Below are positions 1 through 9,251 of a DNA stretch of 64,000 bases, piece by piece. Numbering within the stretch: position 1 is the first letter of the stretch; each line of letters opens with the position of its first letter. The DNA is taken from positions 1 through 64,000 of the forward strand of contig JAUUDF010000008.1 in the NCBI GenBank assembly GCA_030826885.1, written 5' to 3'. The notes beneath the pieces are model-generated. The model searched no databases. It was not told the origin of the DNA and saw only the letters and a list, made by a program, of their open reading frames with translations. This stretch comes from Sulfurovum sp. (GTDB taxonomy: Bacteria; Campylobacterota; Campylobacteria; Campylobacterales; Sulfurovaceae). The translations under genes were made by a program, and so were the position numbers.

Positions 1-221
1 AATACTTCCAAATTCTCTTGTTTGTGCGTCTTAGGTTCTAAGTCGAGCTCTAAAAATGTATTTAACTCCAATTTCTCATTCAATACATAATTGATCTTGG
101 TATAGAATGCCAATGCCTGATAGGTGTCAACCGCGGTGCTAAAATAGTCTAAACCAAACTTCCTTCCTCTTTGTAGATGCAAAAAGTAAAAATGATGGAA
201 AAATTTATATTTTGTAATCAT
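1..221 (-). CDS. hypothetical protein, partial (runs off left edge)
   Basis: Reverse complement from ATG at 221 reads MITKYKFFHHFYFLHLQRGRKFGLDYFSTAVDTYQALAFYTKINYVLNEKLELNTFLELDLEPKTHKQENLEV with no stop to the window edge; absent from the ORF track. Confidence 0.5.
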   Translation of the reverse strand, partial: MITKYKFFHHFYFLHLQRGRKFGLDYFSTAVDTYQALAFYTKINYVLNEKLELNTFLELDLEPKTHKQENLEV

Positions 222-296
222 ATTATCATAAATGGAAGGTCTGAATATATTTACTTTTTCGTACTATAATAGCACACATTTTTACAAGGATAGACC

Positions 297-740
297 ATGT
301 TCAAACAACTGCTTTTATGGGTCGGCGGTGCTTTCGTACTGCTTCAGGCAATTCAGATAGAGATTCCCGAGCCGCCCAAACATATCGATCCAGCCAAAGA
401 GATCAAGGCATCCGAGAAGATCATGACCATGCTTCAAACCTCCTGCTACGACTGTCACTCCTATGAGACAAAAATGCCCTGGTATGGTCATGTCTCCCCC
501 ATGTCACTGGAGGTAAAAAGCCATATCAAGCAGGGGCGTGAAGCGGTCAACTTTCAGGAGTGGGGCAACTATGACGATGCCAAAAAGCAGAAAGTCTACA
601 AAGGCATTGTCAATACCATCAATTTCCGTATGCCCATGCCGATGTACCTGATGCTGCATGAAAAGGCAAAACTGACAAAAGAGCAGCGCGATACCATTAA
701 GCAATGGGCACAAAGCCATATGAAAGAAGAGGAGTATTAA
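297..740 (+). CDS. haem-binding domain-containing protein (small c-type cytochrome-like)
   Basis: CYDCHSYETKMPWYGHVSP haem_bd-type motif, N-terminal hydrophobic segment. Confidence 0.8.
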   Translation: MFKQLLLWVGGAFVLLQAIQIEIPEPPKHIDPAKEIKASEKIMTMLQTSCYDCHSYETKMPWYGHVSPMSLEVKSHIKQGREAVNFQEWGNYDDAKKQKVYKGIVNTINFRMPMPMYLMLHEKAKLTKEQRDTIKQWAQSHMKEEEY

Positions 741-745
741 AAACG

Positions 746-3070
746 TTACAGGTATGCACCCCTTTCACACAGCAGCGCATATTCACAGTAGGTACATGCA
801 GAGAGACTTTCACATTTTTCAGCAACCAAACGCTCTGTCTGCTTGAGTTCGACAATATGTGCATCAAGCAGTGCATTCTTCTCCTCAAGTACCGTAATCT
901 CTTCACGCAGCCCCTCTTCGAAGAGTTTCCAGAACGCCAGTGACACATTTTGGTAACGTCCTGCAAGCAGGCGGTCGTAGATGCTCATCTGAAAATCGGT
1001 CAGATTCTCCAGTTTCTGTTTTTTGTTTGCCTCAGCTGTCGAGCCGCTTTTGTAGTCTACCACCAGTGTATGGGTGTCGTTCTGGTCTATACGGTCGATA
1101 CGTCCTTTAAAACGCAACCCGCCTATGTCGTTCTCAAACTCCTCTTCCCGGGAGACGACACGCCATCCCGCCTTGAAATGCGCTACCTGATTTCGCACGA
1201 AGGGTTGAAGCTTCTCTTTCCAAAGCATTTTCTGATACGCTGCCCTTGCATCGTTCTGCGGATGCATTGTATCGATCAGTTTTGCCAGCGTCGTGTGCAT
1301 CTGTACCTCGTCTGTATAGGTATTGCGCGTACTGAAAAGCTGTTCAAGTACACGGTGAAGGAAATGCCCCTCTATGAGTTCCTTCTCATCTTTGGCAGGT
1401 ATTTTGACGATATAGCGGTAGTAGTATTTGCGTTTGCATGTAAGATAGGTTTTGAGTCTCGATGCCGACCAGACAACGCCATGTGCATCAAAATCGACAA
1501 CTGGATCTTGCTCTTTAACAAGTGCCGAAGGCTGCGCATAGAGCAATGTACGGGGTACGGCAACATGCTCTGCCTCATTGAGTTCAAGTTCGTAAATAAA
1601 CTTCGAGGGCAGCCTGTTATCTGCCGTAGCGTAGATAATAGCTGCCTGCTCCGCCTGCTCAAGCACCCTGCGGTAGTACTGTTTCTGCAATGCTTCACGG
1701 TCACTGCGTGTAGGCAAGCCGGCAAATGCGCGCACCTGGGAGTTGAGAAACTGGTCTTTGGAAGAGGAAGCGGGTACCACACCTTCATTGAAATCGACGA
1801 TCACCACCCCCTTAAACGACACCCGCCTGCTCTCAAGCACACCCATGACAGTTACCTTACCTCCGCGCACATCATCGATTGTCACACGCTCAAGTGCCTT
1901 GAGCCAAAGATAGAGCCACTCTTTTAGGGCAAATGTCTCCTGCTTCAAAAGTGTTTCAAAGTGCCACTGAAGCTCTACAACCCGCTCTTCCTTCTCTTCA
2001 GCAAGACCATTTGCCTGCAAAAAAGCGAAAAACCCTTTGATATTCTCTCTGTTTCGTCCATAGGACACATCGAGTGCTTCCACATCCATACCCAAATGGA
2101 TGAGCAGCTGACGCTGCTCTTCTTCAGGCTGCTGCCAATAGCGGTAAAGTGCCTTGAGGCTGCGATAGTGTCTTGTCTGGGTGTAGTCATAACCCATTGC
2201 AAAATTCAGGTTGTTCCATCGGTCAAAGAGAGCAAAATGCTCTTTGAAAGATTCGTCCGGCAGTATCAGCACGATCTCCTCCGGATCGATCCCGGAACGT
2301 ACCATCTCCTCGATGCGTATATATGCAAGCGCAATCTGCTCTTCTCTCTCCTCTACCGCATACACAGGTATGTCCAGCTGTGTTGCTGATGCTCCGCTAT
2401 GCAGTATCTCTTTGCTCTGCAGATCGAAGACAACATAGCTGTAGTTGGGCAGCGTAATACCGTACTCCCCGAAGCGCTCCTGCATTTTTCGGTTGAACCT
2501 GCCGGTATGATAGTGTATCTCTATGGGCACCAAGGCTGCCGCCTCATGCAGCAAGTCAAGTTCAAAACGGCTCAGGTATCCTTCCAGATGTATCACAATT
2601 TTCTCGTACCGACGCAAAAATGCCTTGTTGAGCCGATACTGTTCGGGGTAGAGCAGCCTGTCTGTCAGACCTTCTGCCTCAAGTAACGCACAGTAGCGTA
2701 TTTTGAGGGTTTCAAGAATCTCCAGATGATTGCCAAATTCCGCATAGGCATCCGCCTGGGACAGTGTCGAAAAAGTAACCTTTTCGGCTGCAAGCTCCTC
2801 GTAAAATTTGAAAATCGCTTCGCTTTTACTGAAAAACCTGATCAACTCTCTCTCAAAATGCAGCCCTTCAAACCCCTCGAATGAAGCCGCTTCTCGCAGC
2901 AGAAGCATACGCTTTATCGGATCGACCTTTACTTTTTCGGGAAGGAGCATGATTCTCTGCTCAAATTCGTCCATACGCATCAATGCAGGCAAAAAGCCTT
3001 CCTGCTTACGGTAAGCTCTGCGAACGGTACGCAGTGCTCTGGATGTAGGGTAAATATGCAATGTATTCAT
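746..3070 (-). CDS. PD-(D/E)XK nuclease family protein (AddB-like)
   Basis: 774 aa ORF; C-terminal RIDRIDQNDTHTLVVDYKSG nuclease core and Cys-containing C-terminus (CESLSACTYCEYALLCERG). Confidence 0.75.
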   Translation of the reverse strand: MNTLHIYPTSRALRTVRRAYRKQEGFLPALMRMDEFEQRIMLLPEKVKVDPIKRMLLLREAASFEGFEGLHFERELIRFFSKSEAIFKFYEELAAEKVTFSTLSQADAYAEFGNHLEILETLKIRYCALLEAEGLTDRLLYPEQYRLNKAFLRRYEKIVIHLEGYLSRFELDLLHEAAALVPIEIHYHTGRFNRKMQERFGEYGITLPNYSYVVFDLQSKEILHSGASATQLDIPVYAVEEREEQIALAYIRIEEMVRSGIDPEEIVLILPDESFKEHFALFDRWNNLNFAMGYDYTQTRHYRSLKALYRYWQQPEEEQRQLLIHLGMDVEALDVSYGRNRENIKGFFAFLQANGLAEEKEERVVELQWHFETLLKQETFALKEWLYLWLKALERVTIDDVRGGKVTVMGVLESRRVSFKGVVIVDFNEGVVPASSSKDQFLNSQVRAFAGLPTRSDREALQKQYYRRVLEQAEQAAIIYATADNRLPSKFIYELELNEAEHVAVPRTLLYAQPSALVKEQDPVVDFDAHGVVWSASRLKTYLTCKRKYYYRYIVKIPAKDEKELIEGHFLHRVLEQLFSTRNTYTDEVQMHTTLAKLIDTMHPQNDARAAYQKMLWKEKLQPFVRNQVAHFKAGWRVVSREEEFENDIGGLRFKGRIDRIDQNDTHTLVVDYKSGSTAEANKKQKLENLTDFQMSIYDRLLAGRYQNVSLAFWKLFEEGLREEITVLEEKNALLDAHIVELKQTERLVAEKCESLSACTYCEYALLCERGAYL

Positions 3071-3125
3071 AAAAATGAGTATAGCAGATTATCTGTTAGA
3101 ATGGTGTGCACAATGCACACCGGGT

Positions 3126-3692
3126 CTATTCCTTTTCAGGAATAAGATAGGCGGGAAGTTCAGAGTAACCAATCGTATTGGGATCTATGATTACCCTCAA
3201 ACGTAAAATATAGCGCCCTGGCTTGGTGATGTTGATATCTTTGATGCGGTATGCACCCTCTGCAAACGGAACATGCTTGATGAGCTGGTTGTCTTTGTCA
3301 GTATGTGGACGTGTCAATAGGAAGGTTACGTTGGCATCGCTTACAGGTGTAGCGTCACTTTTATTGCTAACGATGCAAGAGAAGTTGTTTACACCTTGTC
3401 TCAACAGTACAGACTCTTCAGATTTCGTTCTTTTTGCATTCTCAACAGCAACCCTCGCACGTTTTTCACCTGTTATCGCTATTGTGTAGCCTTTGTCAAA
3501 ATTGGCTTTACGTGCATGTATATCATTTATATGCAGATCGGCTTGCTGATATTTCATCATAAATTCATTCGATTCCTGCACGGGAACAGAGGTGGCGGAT
3601 TTGACTGTCCAGTACCCCAGAGTAATGCCTACAAGCAGGAAGCCCAGTATCATATGCGGCCAGTAGCTTGTCTCTTTAGGCTTTTTTGCCAT
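3126..3692 (-). CDS. FixH-family protein
   Basis: N-terminal TM helix and FixH-like periplasmic domain, downstream of the cbb3 oxidase genes. Confidence 0.6.
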   Translation of the reverse strand: MAKKPKETSYWPHMILGFLLVGITLGYWTVKSATSVPVQESNEFMMKYQQADLHINDIHARKANFDKGYTIAITGEKRARVAVENAKRTKSEESVLLRQGVNNFSCIVSNKSDATPVSDANVTFLLTRPHTDKDNQLIKHVPFAEGAYRIKDINITKPGRYILRLRVIIDPNTIGYSELPAYLIPEKE

Positions 3693-4305
3693 TTTTCATC
3701 CTTATATATAGTGGTCTCAAGAGAAACAGCCAAAATACTGCGGCTGATCCCAAAATAACAAGTATCTTGACAACCCAGAGTCCCTGTCTTGTCTCTTTGA
3801 TGGTACTCTCGAGCTTGACACCTTTTGCATCGGCAATTTCGTCTGAAAGTTCCGAAATCCCCTGCACTACGCCTATGGCATGCTTGTCTTCCACTTTGTT
3901 CTTGTCAACACCCGACATCACGTCTACAGTTGCATCCATCACATCACTTCGGTTGTATAGCCTTTGGGCATCGGCGGAAGAAGGTATAATTGCCACTCTC
4001 CCTCTTTGCTGAGACTTCTGTGTAATCAATGCATAGGGAGCGAATATAAACAGCACATACGGCTTGCTTAGGTTTCCTTCAATCTTCTTGCTATACGCTA
4101 CAAAGTTAAATCTCTCCGGAAAGTGTTCATTGGTCGCTATCAAATAGACACTGACACCGGTTTTATCATGTAACTCTTCAGCCATTGTTTCGACATAGGC
4201 TTGGGCTTTCTGATTTAAGAGATTGTTTTTAAGTATGTAGTTCCCATTGAGAAGAAGTGGGAGTAACAAAGCAAGCAAGGCGAACCTTACTTTAACTTTG
4301 AACAT
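3676..4305 (-). CDS. hypothetical membrane-anchored protein (possible TPM-like domain)
   Basis: N-terminal signal/TM, C-terminal TM (VVKILVILGSAAVFWLFLL), cco cluster context. Confidence 0.45.
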   Translation of the reverse strand: MFKVKVRFALLALLLPLLLNGNYILKNNLLNQKAQAYVETMAEELHDKTGVSVYLIATNEHFPERFNFVAYSKKIEGNLSKPYVLFIFAPYALITQKSQQRGRVAIIPSSADAQRLYNRSDVMDATVDVMSGVDKNKVEDKHAIGVVQGISELSDEIADAKGVKLESTIKETRQGLWVVKILVILGSAAVFWLFLLRPLYIRMKNGKKA

Positions 4306-4309
4306 ATAT

Positions 4310-4411
4310 TTATCCTACGTAAAGGTGGTTTGGTGTCAGTACCGCCCATGCTGTATAAATAGCTGTAATGACCATACCCCAACCCAGTACTTTATCCATA
4401 ATTGTAATCAT
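4310..4411 (-). CDS. 33-aa single-TM membrane microprotein in cbb3 operon
   Basis: Own translation MITIMDKVLGWGMVITAIYTAWAVLTPNHLYVG*; upstream AAAGGATAAAAG-ATG gives a plausible RBS; below ORF track length cutoff. Confidence 0.65.
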   Translation of the reverse strand: MITIMDKVLGWGMVITAIYTAWAVLTPNHLYVG

Positions 4412-4428
4412 CTTTTATCCTTTATAAA

Positions 4429-4665
4429 TTACTTAGCATCTTTAAATGCAAAATTTTCATTGTCTTTGCTGATCATTTTTACATTATCCAAATTACTCGT
4501 GATCGGTGTCGGATCATAAGGATTGGTTGCAGATTTTTGCTGTACTCCAAGACCCCATACCGTTAAGAAAACAAGGATACTGAGTAAAAGGACAGTTGCG
4601 ATCAACATACCTGTTACACCACTAAGGCCAAATACGGCTCGGTTTGTATTTTCAGTTGCTGCCAT
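4429..4665 (-). CDS. DUF4006 family membrane protein
   Basis: MAATENTNRAVFGLSGVTGMLIATVLLLSILVFLTVWGLGVQ; small TM protein next to ccoP; start taken at MAATEN. Confidence 0.7.
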   Translation of the reverse strand: MAATENTNRAVFGLSGVTGMLIATVLLLSILVFLTVWGLGVQQKSATNPYDPTPITSNLDNVKMISKDNENFAFKDAK

Positions 4666-4666
4666 C

Positions 4667-5557
4667 TTATTCTCCTTTGAGTGTTTTAATGTATGTCGCA
4701 AGTGCTTTGAGCTGTACCGGCGTCATTCTGTCGTGGAATGCAGGCATTGTACCAATAGCACCTTTTTTACCATTTTTGATTACATGACTGATAAGGTTTT
4801 CATCATAGTCAGCAATATTTGCCGCCATGCCATTCATACCTTTACCGTCTGCTCCGTGACAAGAAGCACATGCTGCAAAGGCTGCTGGCTGTTCACCCTT
4901 CATTCCACCGGCAACATAAGTCGCGATATCTTCAGCATCTTTACCCTGTGCCATCATTGGAGGCATTGCGCCCATTGGGTATCCAAGCTGATTTGAACCG
5001 TTTTTGATCACAGCCAATACTTGTTTTTTGGAAATTCTTGAGGTAAAATCATGTGCTTTACCTGAAAGTCCATCCCCTGTTGTACCGTGACACGGTGCAC
5101 ACTGTACAAGGAAAATAGACTCACCCATTTGCTGAAGTGTTGCCGCATCTACATTTTTATGCACTGTTTCAAACTTAGTATTGTAAGCCTTCACCTCTTC
5201 ATTGTATTGCCCTATCTGACTGAATGCATTGACAGGATATCCTGCTATCCAATACCACAAAGCCCAGATTATTGTTCCCAGGAATGAGTATGCCCATCCA
5301 GCGGGAAGTTCATTTTTATACTCACCAATACCGTCCCAGTTCTCTTCAGCAAGCTCACCACCTGCTGTATCAGTTTTCATCTGATTGATATATTTCGCCG
5401 ATACTCCAAAAGTAAGTGTAGCGATTGCAACGGCACCAATGATTGTAATCATATTGATAGGATCACTCAAATCAATATTCATTTGCTTAACAACAATAAT
5501 TGTTGCTGCAATTAGTACCCCTGCAAATGCCAATGCTTTTATCATTAGTGCATTCAT
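4667..5557 (-). CDS. ccoP: cbb3-type cytochrome c oxidase subunit III (dihaem)
   Basis: Two CxxCH motifs (CAPCHG, CASCHG), N-terminal TM segments, operon position. Confidence 0.95.
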   Translation of the reverse strand: MNALMIKALAFAGVLIAATIIVVKQMNIDLSDPINMITIIGAVAIATLTFGVSAKYINQMKTDTAGGELAEENWDGIGEYKNELPAGWAYSFLGTIIWALWYWIAGYPVNAFSQIGQYNEEVKAYNTKFETVHKNVDAATLQQMGESIFLVQCAPCHGTTGDGLSGKAHDFTSRISKKQVLAVIKNGSNQLGYPMGAMPPMMAQGKDAEDIATYVAGGMKGEQPAAFAACASCHGADGKGMNGMAANIADYDENLISHVIKNGKKGAIGTMPAFHDRMTPVQLKALATYIKTLKGE

Positions 5558-5772
5558 TTATTTTGCTCCTTTTTATCGTTTGGAAGCGGATCACTCGTAT
5601 TGACCGGAGTACTGTCGAGCTCGTCATCGAGCGCGATGTTCCCCAGTTTCTCGTAATCCTTCTCCCCCTTTTTTTCACTTCTGTACAGGTATACAATGTA
5701 CCAGTACAACACCACTACCAAGAAAACGGTCATAAAGAAACTGGCATAGCCTTGAAGTTCTCTAATATCCAT
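5554..5772 (-). CDS. ccoQ: cbb3-type cytochrome oxidase subunit CcoQ
   Basis: 72 aa, single TM (YASFFMTVFLVVVLYWYIVYLY), between ccoO and ccoP. Confidence 0.85.
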   Translation of the reverse strand: MDIRELQGYASFFMTVFLVVVLYWYIVYLYRSEKKGEKDYEKLGNIALDDELDSTPVNTSDPLPNDKKEQNK

Positions 5773-5777
5773 TTATG

Positions 5778-6467
5778 TTACTTCTTAGCATCATAACGGC
5801 TTGAACCAAGACTGTTCAGATATGCAATCAGTGCAACAATTTCAGGTACTTTCCCCTGTGCTACCATATCTTTGACATCTTTGTTCTTCATATCAGCAGC
5901 GATTTTTTTCGCTTCTTCAAGAATTTTTGGCTTATAGGCTTCAAATGCTTTTTTACCTGGCTGAATGTCGTCACCGTATGGTGTATTAAATACATTTTTT
6001 ACCGTAACGGCTTCAGCATAGGCTGTTGCAAGATCTGCAACATTTGTAAACATATGTTTGTATGCCGGCATGATGGAACCAGGTACTACTGAAGTTGGTT
6101 CCCACATATGGTTTTCATGCCAGTCAGTCGTTCTGTAGTTACCTACACGGTGAAGGTCCGGACCTGTTCTTTTTGAACCCCAGAGGAACGGTCTGTCATA
6201 GGCATACTCACCGGAGAGTGAATACTGGCCATATCTGTCTGTTTCCGCTTTGAACGGACGGATCAACTGTGAATGACAGGCAATGCACTGATCTTTCATA
6301 TATACATTTTTTCCTGCAAGCTCAAGTACCGTATTGGGACGGAGTCCGTCTACCGGTCTTGATGCTTCTGCAAAGTTTGGCAGGATCTCAATGAGCCCTG
6401 CGAACGCAATTACGATGAAAACACCTACCGCAAAGAAGAACGGATTTTTCTCTAACCAATGAAACAT
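5778..6467 (-). CDS. ccoO: cbb3-type cytochrome c oxidase subunit II
   Basis: CIACHSQLIRPFKAETDRYG haem c motif. Confidence 0.95.
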   Translation of the reverse strand: MFHWLEKNPFFFAVGVFIVIAFAGLIEILPNFAEASRPVDGLRPNTVLELAGKNVYMKDQCIACHSQLIRPFKAETDRYGQYSLSGEYAYDRPFLWGSKRTGPDLHRVGNYRTTDWHENHMWEPTSVVPGSIMPAYKHMFTNVADLATAYAEAVTVKNVFNTPYGDDIQPGKKAFEAYKPKILEEAKKIAADMKNKDVKDMVAQGKVPEIVALIAYLNSLGSSRYDAKK

Positions 6468-6478
6468 AAACTGCCTCC

Positions 6479-7945
6479 TTATGCCATAGGTGATCTAAAC
6501 TGTGGTTCTTCTGCAAGTTCACGAGAAGAAGACATTGTTTTAATCATATTGTAAGCGAACATTACGAAACCAGTCACATACAGTACACCGGCAAGTGCTC
6601 TGATCGCATAGTATGGATGCAGTACTGTTACGGTATCGATGAATGAATACATCAGGTTACCATATTCGTCAACCGCTCTCCACATCATACCCTGTGTGAT
6701 ACCTGCGATCCACATAGAAGTAAAGTAGAGAACAACGGCTGTTGTCTGAATCCAGAATTGTGCTTCGACCAACTTTTTGGAGTAGATCTCTCTTTTGAAC
6801 ATTCTTGGAGCCATGTGGAAAAGCCCCGACATGATCATGAATGCAACCCAACCGAGTACACCGTCGTGAACGTGTCCGGGGATCCAGTCTGTAAAGTGCG
6901 CAATCGCGTTAACAGATTTGATCGCCTGAATAGGTCCTTCGAGTGTTGACAACATATAGAATGTAGATGCCAATACCATGAACTTGATCAGTGGATTATC
7001 AGTCAACTGGTTCCACTCACCCTTCATGGTAAGAAGCATGTTGATCGCTGAACCCCAAGATGGCAAAATAAGTACTACCGAGAATACAGATCCCATTGTC
7101 TGCATCCAGTCCGGTACAGTTGAATAAAGAAGGTGGTGTGAACCGGCCCAAAGGTAAACGAACATAAGACCCCAGAAAGAGAGCAGTGACAATTTATAAG
7201 AGTAAATTGCCTGACCGGACTCTTTTGGAAGGAAGTAGTAGATCATACCGACAATTGGCACAGTAAAGACGAATGCAACCGCATTGTGTCCCCACCACCA
7301 TTGAACCAAGGCATCATTTGTACCTGAATACATGGAAACCGAGTGAGTAATGGCACCAACACCACCTGATGCAAAATAGGTAGGTACTTCCATATTGTTG
7401 AAAAGGTAAAGCATGGCCACACCAAGGAAACATGCGATGAAGTACCACATGGAGATGTAAAGCGCTTTTTCTCTTCTGATTCCGATCAGTGCGAACATTG
7501 CCACACCCCAGAGTACCCAGATGACCACTATAAGTATATCTAATGGCCATTCCATTTGAGCATATTCTTTAGTTGTCGTAATTCCCATAAGAAGGGAAAC
7601 AACCATTCCTGTTGCCGCGATCAGGTAAAGTCCAAACTGTAATTTACCGGCAAACATAGCCAATTTTGACTCAGCCATAGATACCTTGAGTACTCTTTGT
7701 GCCGAGTAGTAGAAAGTAGCGAACACACCACTTACTGTAAATCCATAGATAACTACGTTAGTGTGTAATGGTCTCAGTCGTGAGAAAGTACCATACTCCC
7801 CTAATAGGTAGTTTAATTCAGGAAATGCCAACTGAGCCGCGATTAGCGTACCAATTAGCATACCAACAAAACCAAACAAAATTGTTGTATAGGTGTACAA
7901 TTTTGCTACTGTATAATCGTATTCCAATGCTGCGTTTGACTGCAT
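6479..7945 (-). CDS. ccoN: cbb3-type cytochrome c oxidase subunit I
   Basis: Multi-TM haem-copper oxidase (WWWGHNAVAFVFTVPIVGMIYYFLPK); start taken at MQSNAALEYDY. Confidence 0.95.
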   Translation of the reverse strand: MQSNAALEYDYTVAKLYTYTTILFGFVGMLIGTLIAAQLAFPELNYLLGEYGTFSRLRPLHTNVVIYGFTVSGVFATFYYSAQRVLKVSMAESKLAMFAGKLQFGLYLIAATGMVVSLLMGITTTKEYAQMEWPLDILIVVIWVLWGVAMFALIGIRREKALYISMWYFIACFLGVAMLYLFNNMEVPTYFASGGVGAITHSVSMYSGTNDALVQWWWGHNAVAFVFTVPIVGMIYYFLPKESGQAIYSYKLSLLSFWGLMFVYLWAGSHHLLYSTVPDWMQTMGSVFSVVLILPSWGSAINMLLTMKGEWNQLTDNPLIKFMVLASTFYMLSTLEGPIQAIKSVNAIAHFTDWIPGHVHDGVLGWVAFMIMSGLFHMAPRMFKREIYSKKLVEAQFWIQTTAVVLYFTSMWIAGITQGMMWRAVDEYGNLMYSFIDTVTVLHPYYAIRALAGVLYVTGFVMFAYNMIKTMSSSRELAEEPQFRSPMA

Positions 7946-7996
7946 GCATACCCCCTTGAGTAAATTTATGTTGTATAATGACAACATTCAGCATTA

Positions 7997-8002
7997 ATTA
8001 TA
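7997..8002 (-). promoter_or_regulatory. putative -10 box (TATAAT) for ccoN
   Basis: Minus-strand GTTAACCTATAATTAATG about 52 nt upstream of the ccoN start. Confidence 0.5.
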
Positions 8003-8050
8003 GGTTAACTTTTCCTATGTGAAGCTTAAAATAAAAGAGAGAAAAAGATA

Positions 8051-8073
8051 TTTGTTAAATAAATTTTAACAAA
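8051..8073. promoter_or_regulatory. perfect 9-bp inverted repeat TTTGTTAAA-TAAAT-TTTAACAAA upstream of ccoN
   Basis: Direct read of the sequence; centred about 60 bp upstream of the putative -10. Confidence 0.6.
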
Positions 8074-8168
8074 AGGGGTGGAATTGTATCAAAGCACTGA
8101 TATACAGGCATTTGAGTGGATTTAATAGGATAAAAAAACTCCTATTTTATCCTACAAAATGCATTGTA

Positions 8169-9209
8169 CTATGCCTTCCCTTTTGCCTGTTGGATGGAGT
8201 GGATATAGCGGTAGTCTACTTTGACTGTCTGCTCTTTTGGAAGATGCTTTGCAAGACGCCACACCATCCCTTCAAAGTCGTCAAACAGATAGTTCGCCAT
8301 CGAACCAGGAATAGGGTTGATCTCATTGAGCATTACCTCTCCATCGACAACAAAAAAGTCACACCGGATGATACTTCCTTTAAAAAGAGGATCATAGATC
8401 TTTTTGAATGACCGGCGGATTTTCTCTTTAAGCGTTTCGTCAATTTCTGCGGCAAGCACCTGTGCATCACGTGAGAAGTCCATATATTTCTTTTCAAAAT
8501 CCAAAAACTCCTCTTTGTGCGGCTCTTCAATAATGGAGAGTTCCCAGGCATCGCTCAGACAGCCTGCCTGGTTATACTCTTTCACACTTTCAATGAACGG
8601 CTCAATGACTACATCGTTGTCAAACTCAAACGCTACATCAAGTGCATAGTCGAGTTCGCTTTCACTCCTGACAATACTCACACCAATGCTGCTGCCAAGC
8701 CTGACCGGTTTGACAATGACAGGATATTCCATCGTTATTTTGCGTTCACCGTTTTTGCAAAGGTGCTCATAGGGAACTGTTTTGACACCAAGACTCTCTG
8801 CCAAAAATTTGGTGTAGAGTTTATTGTAGGAGAGTGCAGAAGCTTCCAGACGCGGAGAAATGTAAGGGACAGAGAAAAACTCCAACAGGGAAGCGATTTT
8901 GCCATCCTCACCGTCACGGCCGTGTATCAGGTTGAGTGCGACATCAAACGGTATCTGCTTGTTTTTAAGCATCCCTTCCGCATAAAAGCCACCCTTTTTC
9001 AATGTCAGCGGTTTGCTTTTTTTGTATTCTCCGGAAGAGAAAAGTTTAGAGTTTATCTTCTCACTGTCGATAAGGTAAAACTCTCTGTTAGCATCCACGA
9101 AAATATAGGTAATGGTACTTTTTTTGAGTACTTTTTTCATAGTAATCGCCGAAACGATACTGATCTCATGCTCGTAGCTCGACCCGCCGAAAAGAATGGC
9201 TATGTTCAT
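8169..9209 (-). CDS. ddl: D-alanine--D-alanine ligase
   Basis: NIAILFGGSSYEHEISIVSA; ATP-grasp motifs; LNEINPIPGSMANYLF. Confidence 0.95.
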   Translation of the reverse strand: MNIAILFGGSSYEHEISIVSAITMKKVLKKSTITYIFVDANREFYLIDSEKINSKLFSSGEYKKSKPLTLKKGGFYAEGMLKNKQIPFDVALNLIHGRDGEDGKIASLLEFFSVPYISPRLEASALSYNKLYTKFLAESLGVKTVPYEHLCKNGERKITMEYPVIVKPVRLGSSIGVSIVRSESELDYALDVAFEFDNDVVIEPFIESVKEYNQAGCLSDAWELSIIEEPHKEEFLDFEKKYMDFSRDAQVLAAEIDETLKEKIRRSFKKIYDPLFKGSIIRCDFFVVDGEVMLNEINPIPGSMANYLFDDFEGMVWRLAKHLPKEQTVKVDYRYIHSIQQAKGKA

Positions 9210-9251
9210 TGTATTCCTTTGTGTTTTCTGCTGCCTGAAGTGTAAACAGAT

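Noticed and set aside
950-1927. 325-aa + strand ORF antisense to the AddB-like nuclease
   Set aside because: Low-plausibility composition and no recognisable motif; the opposite strand encodes a coherent 774-aa protein.
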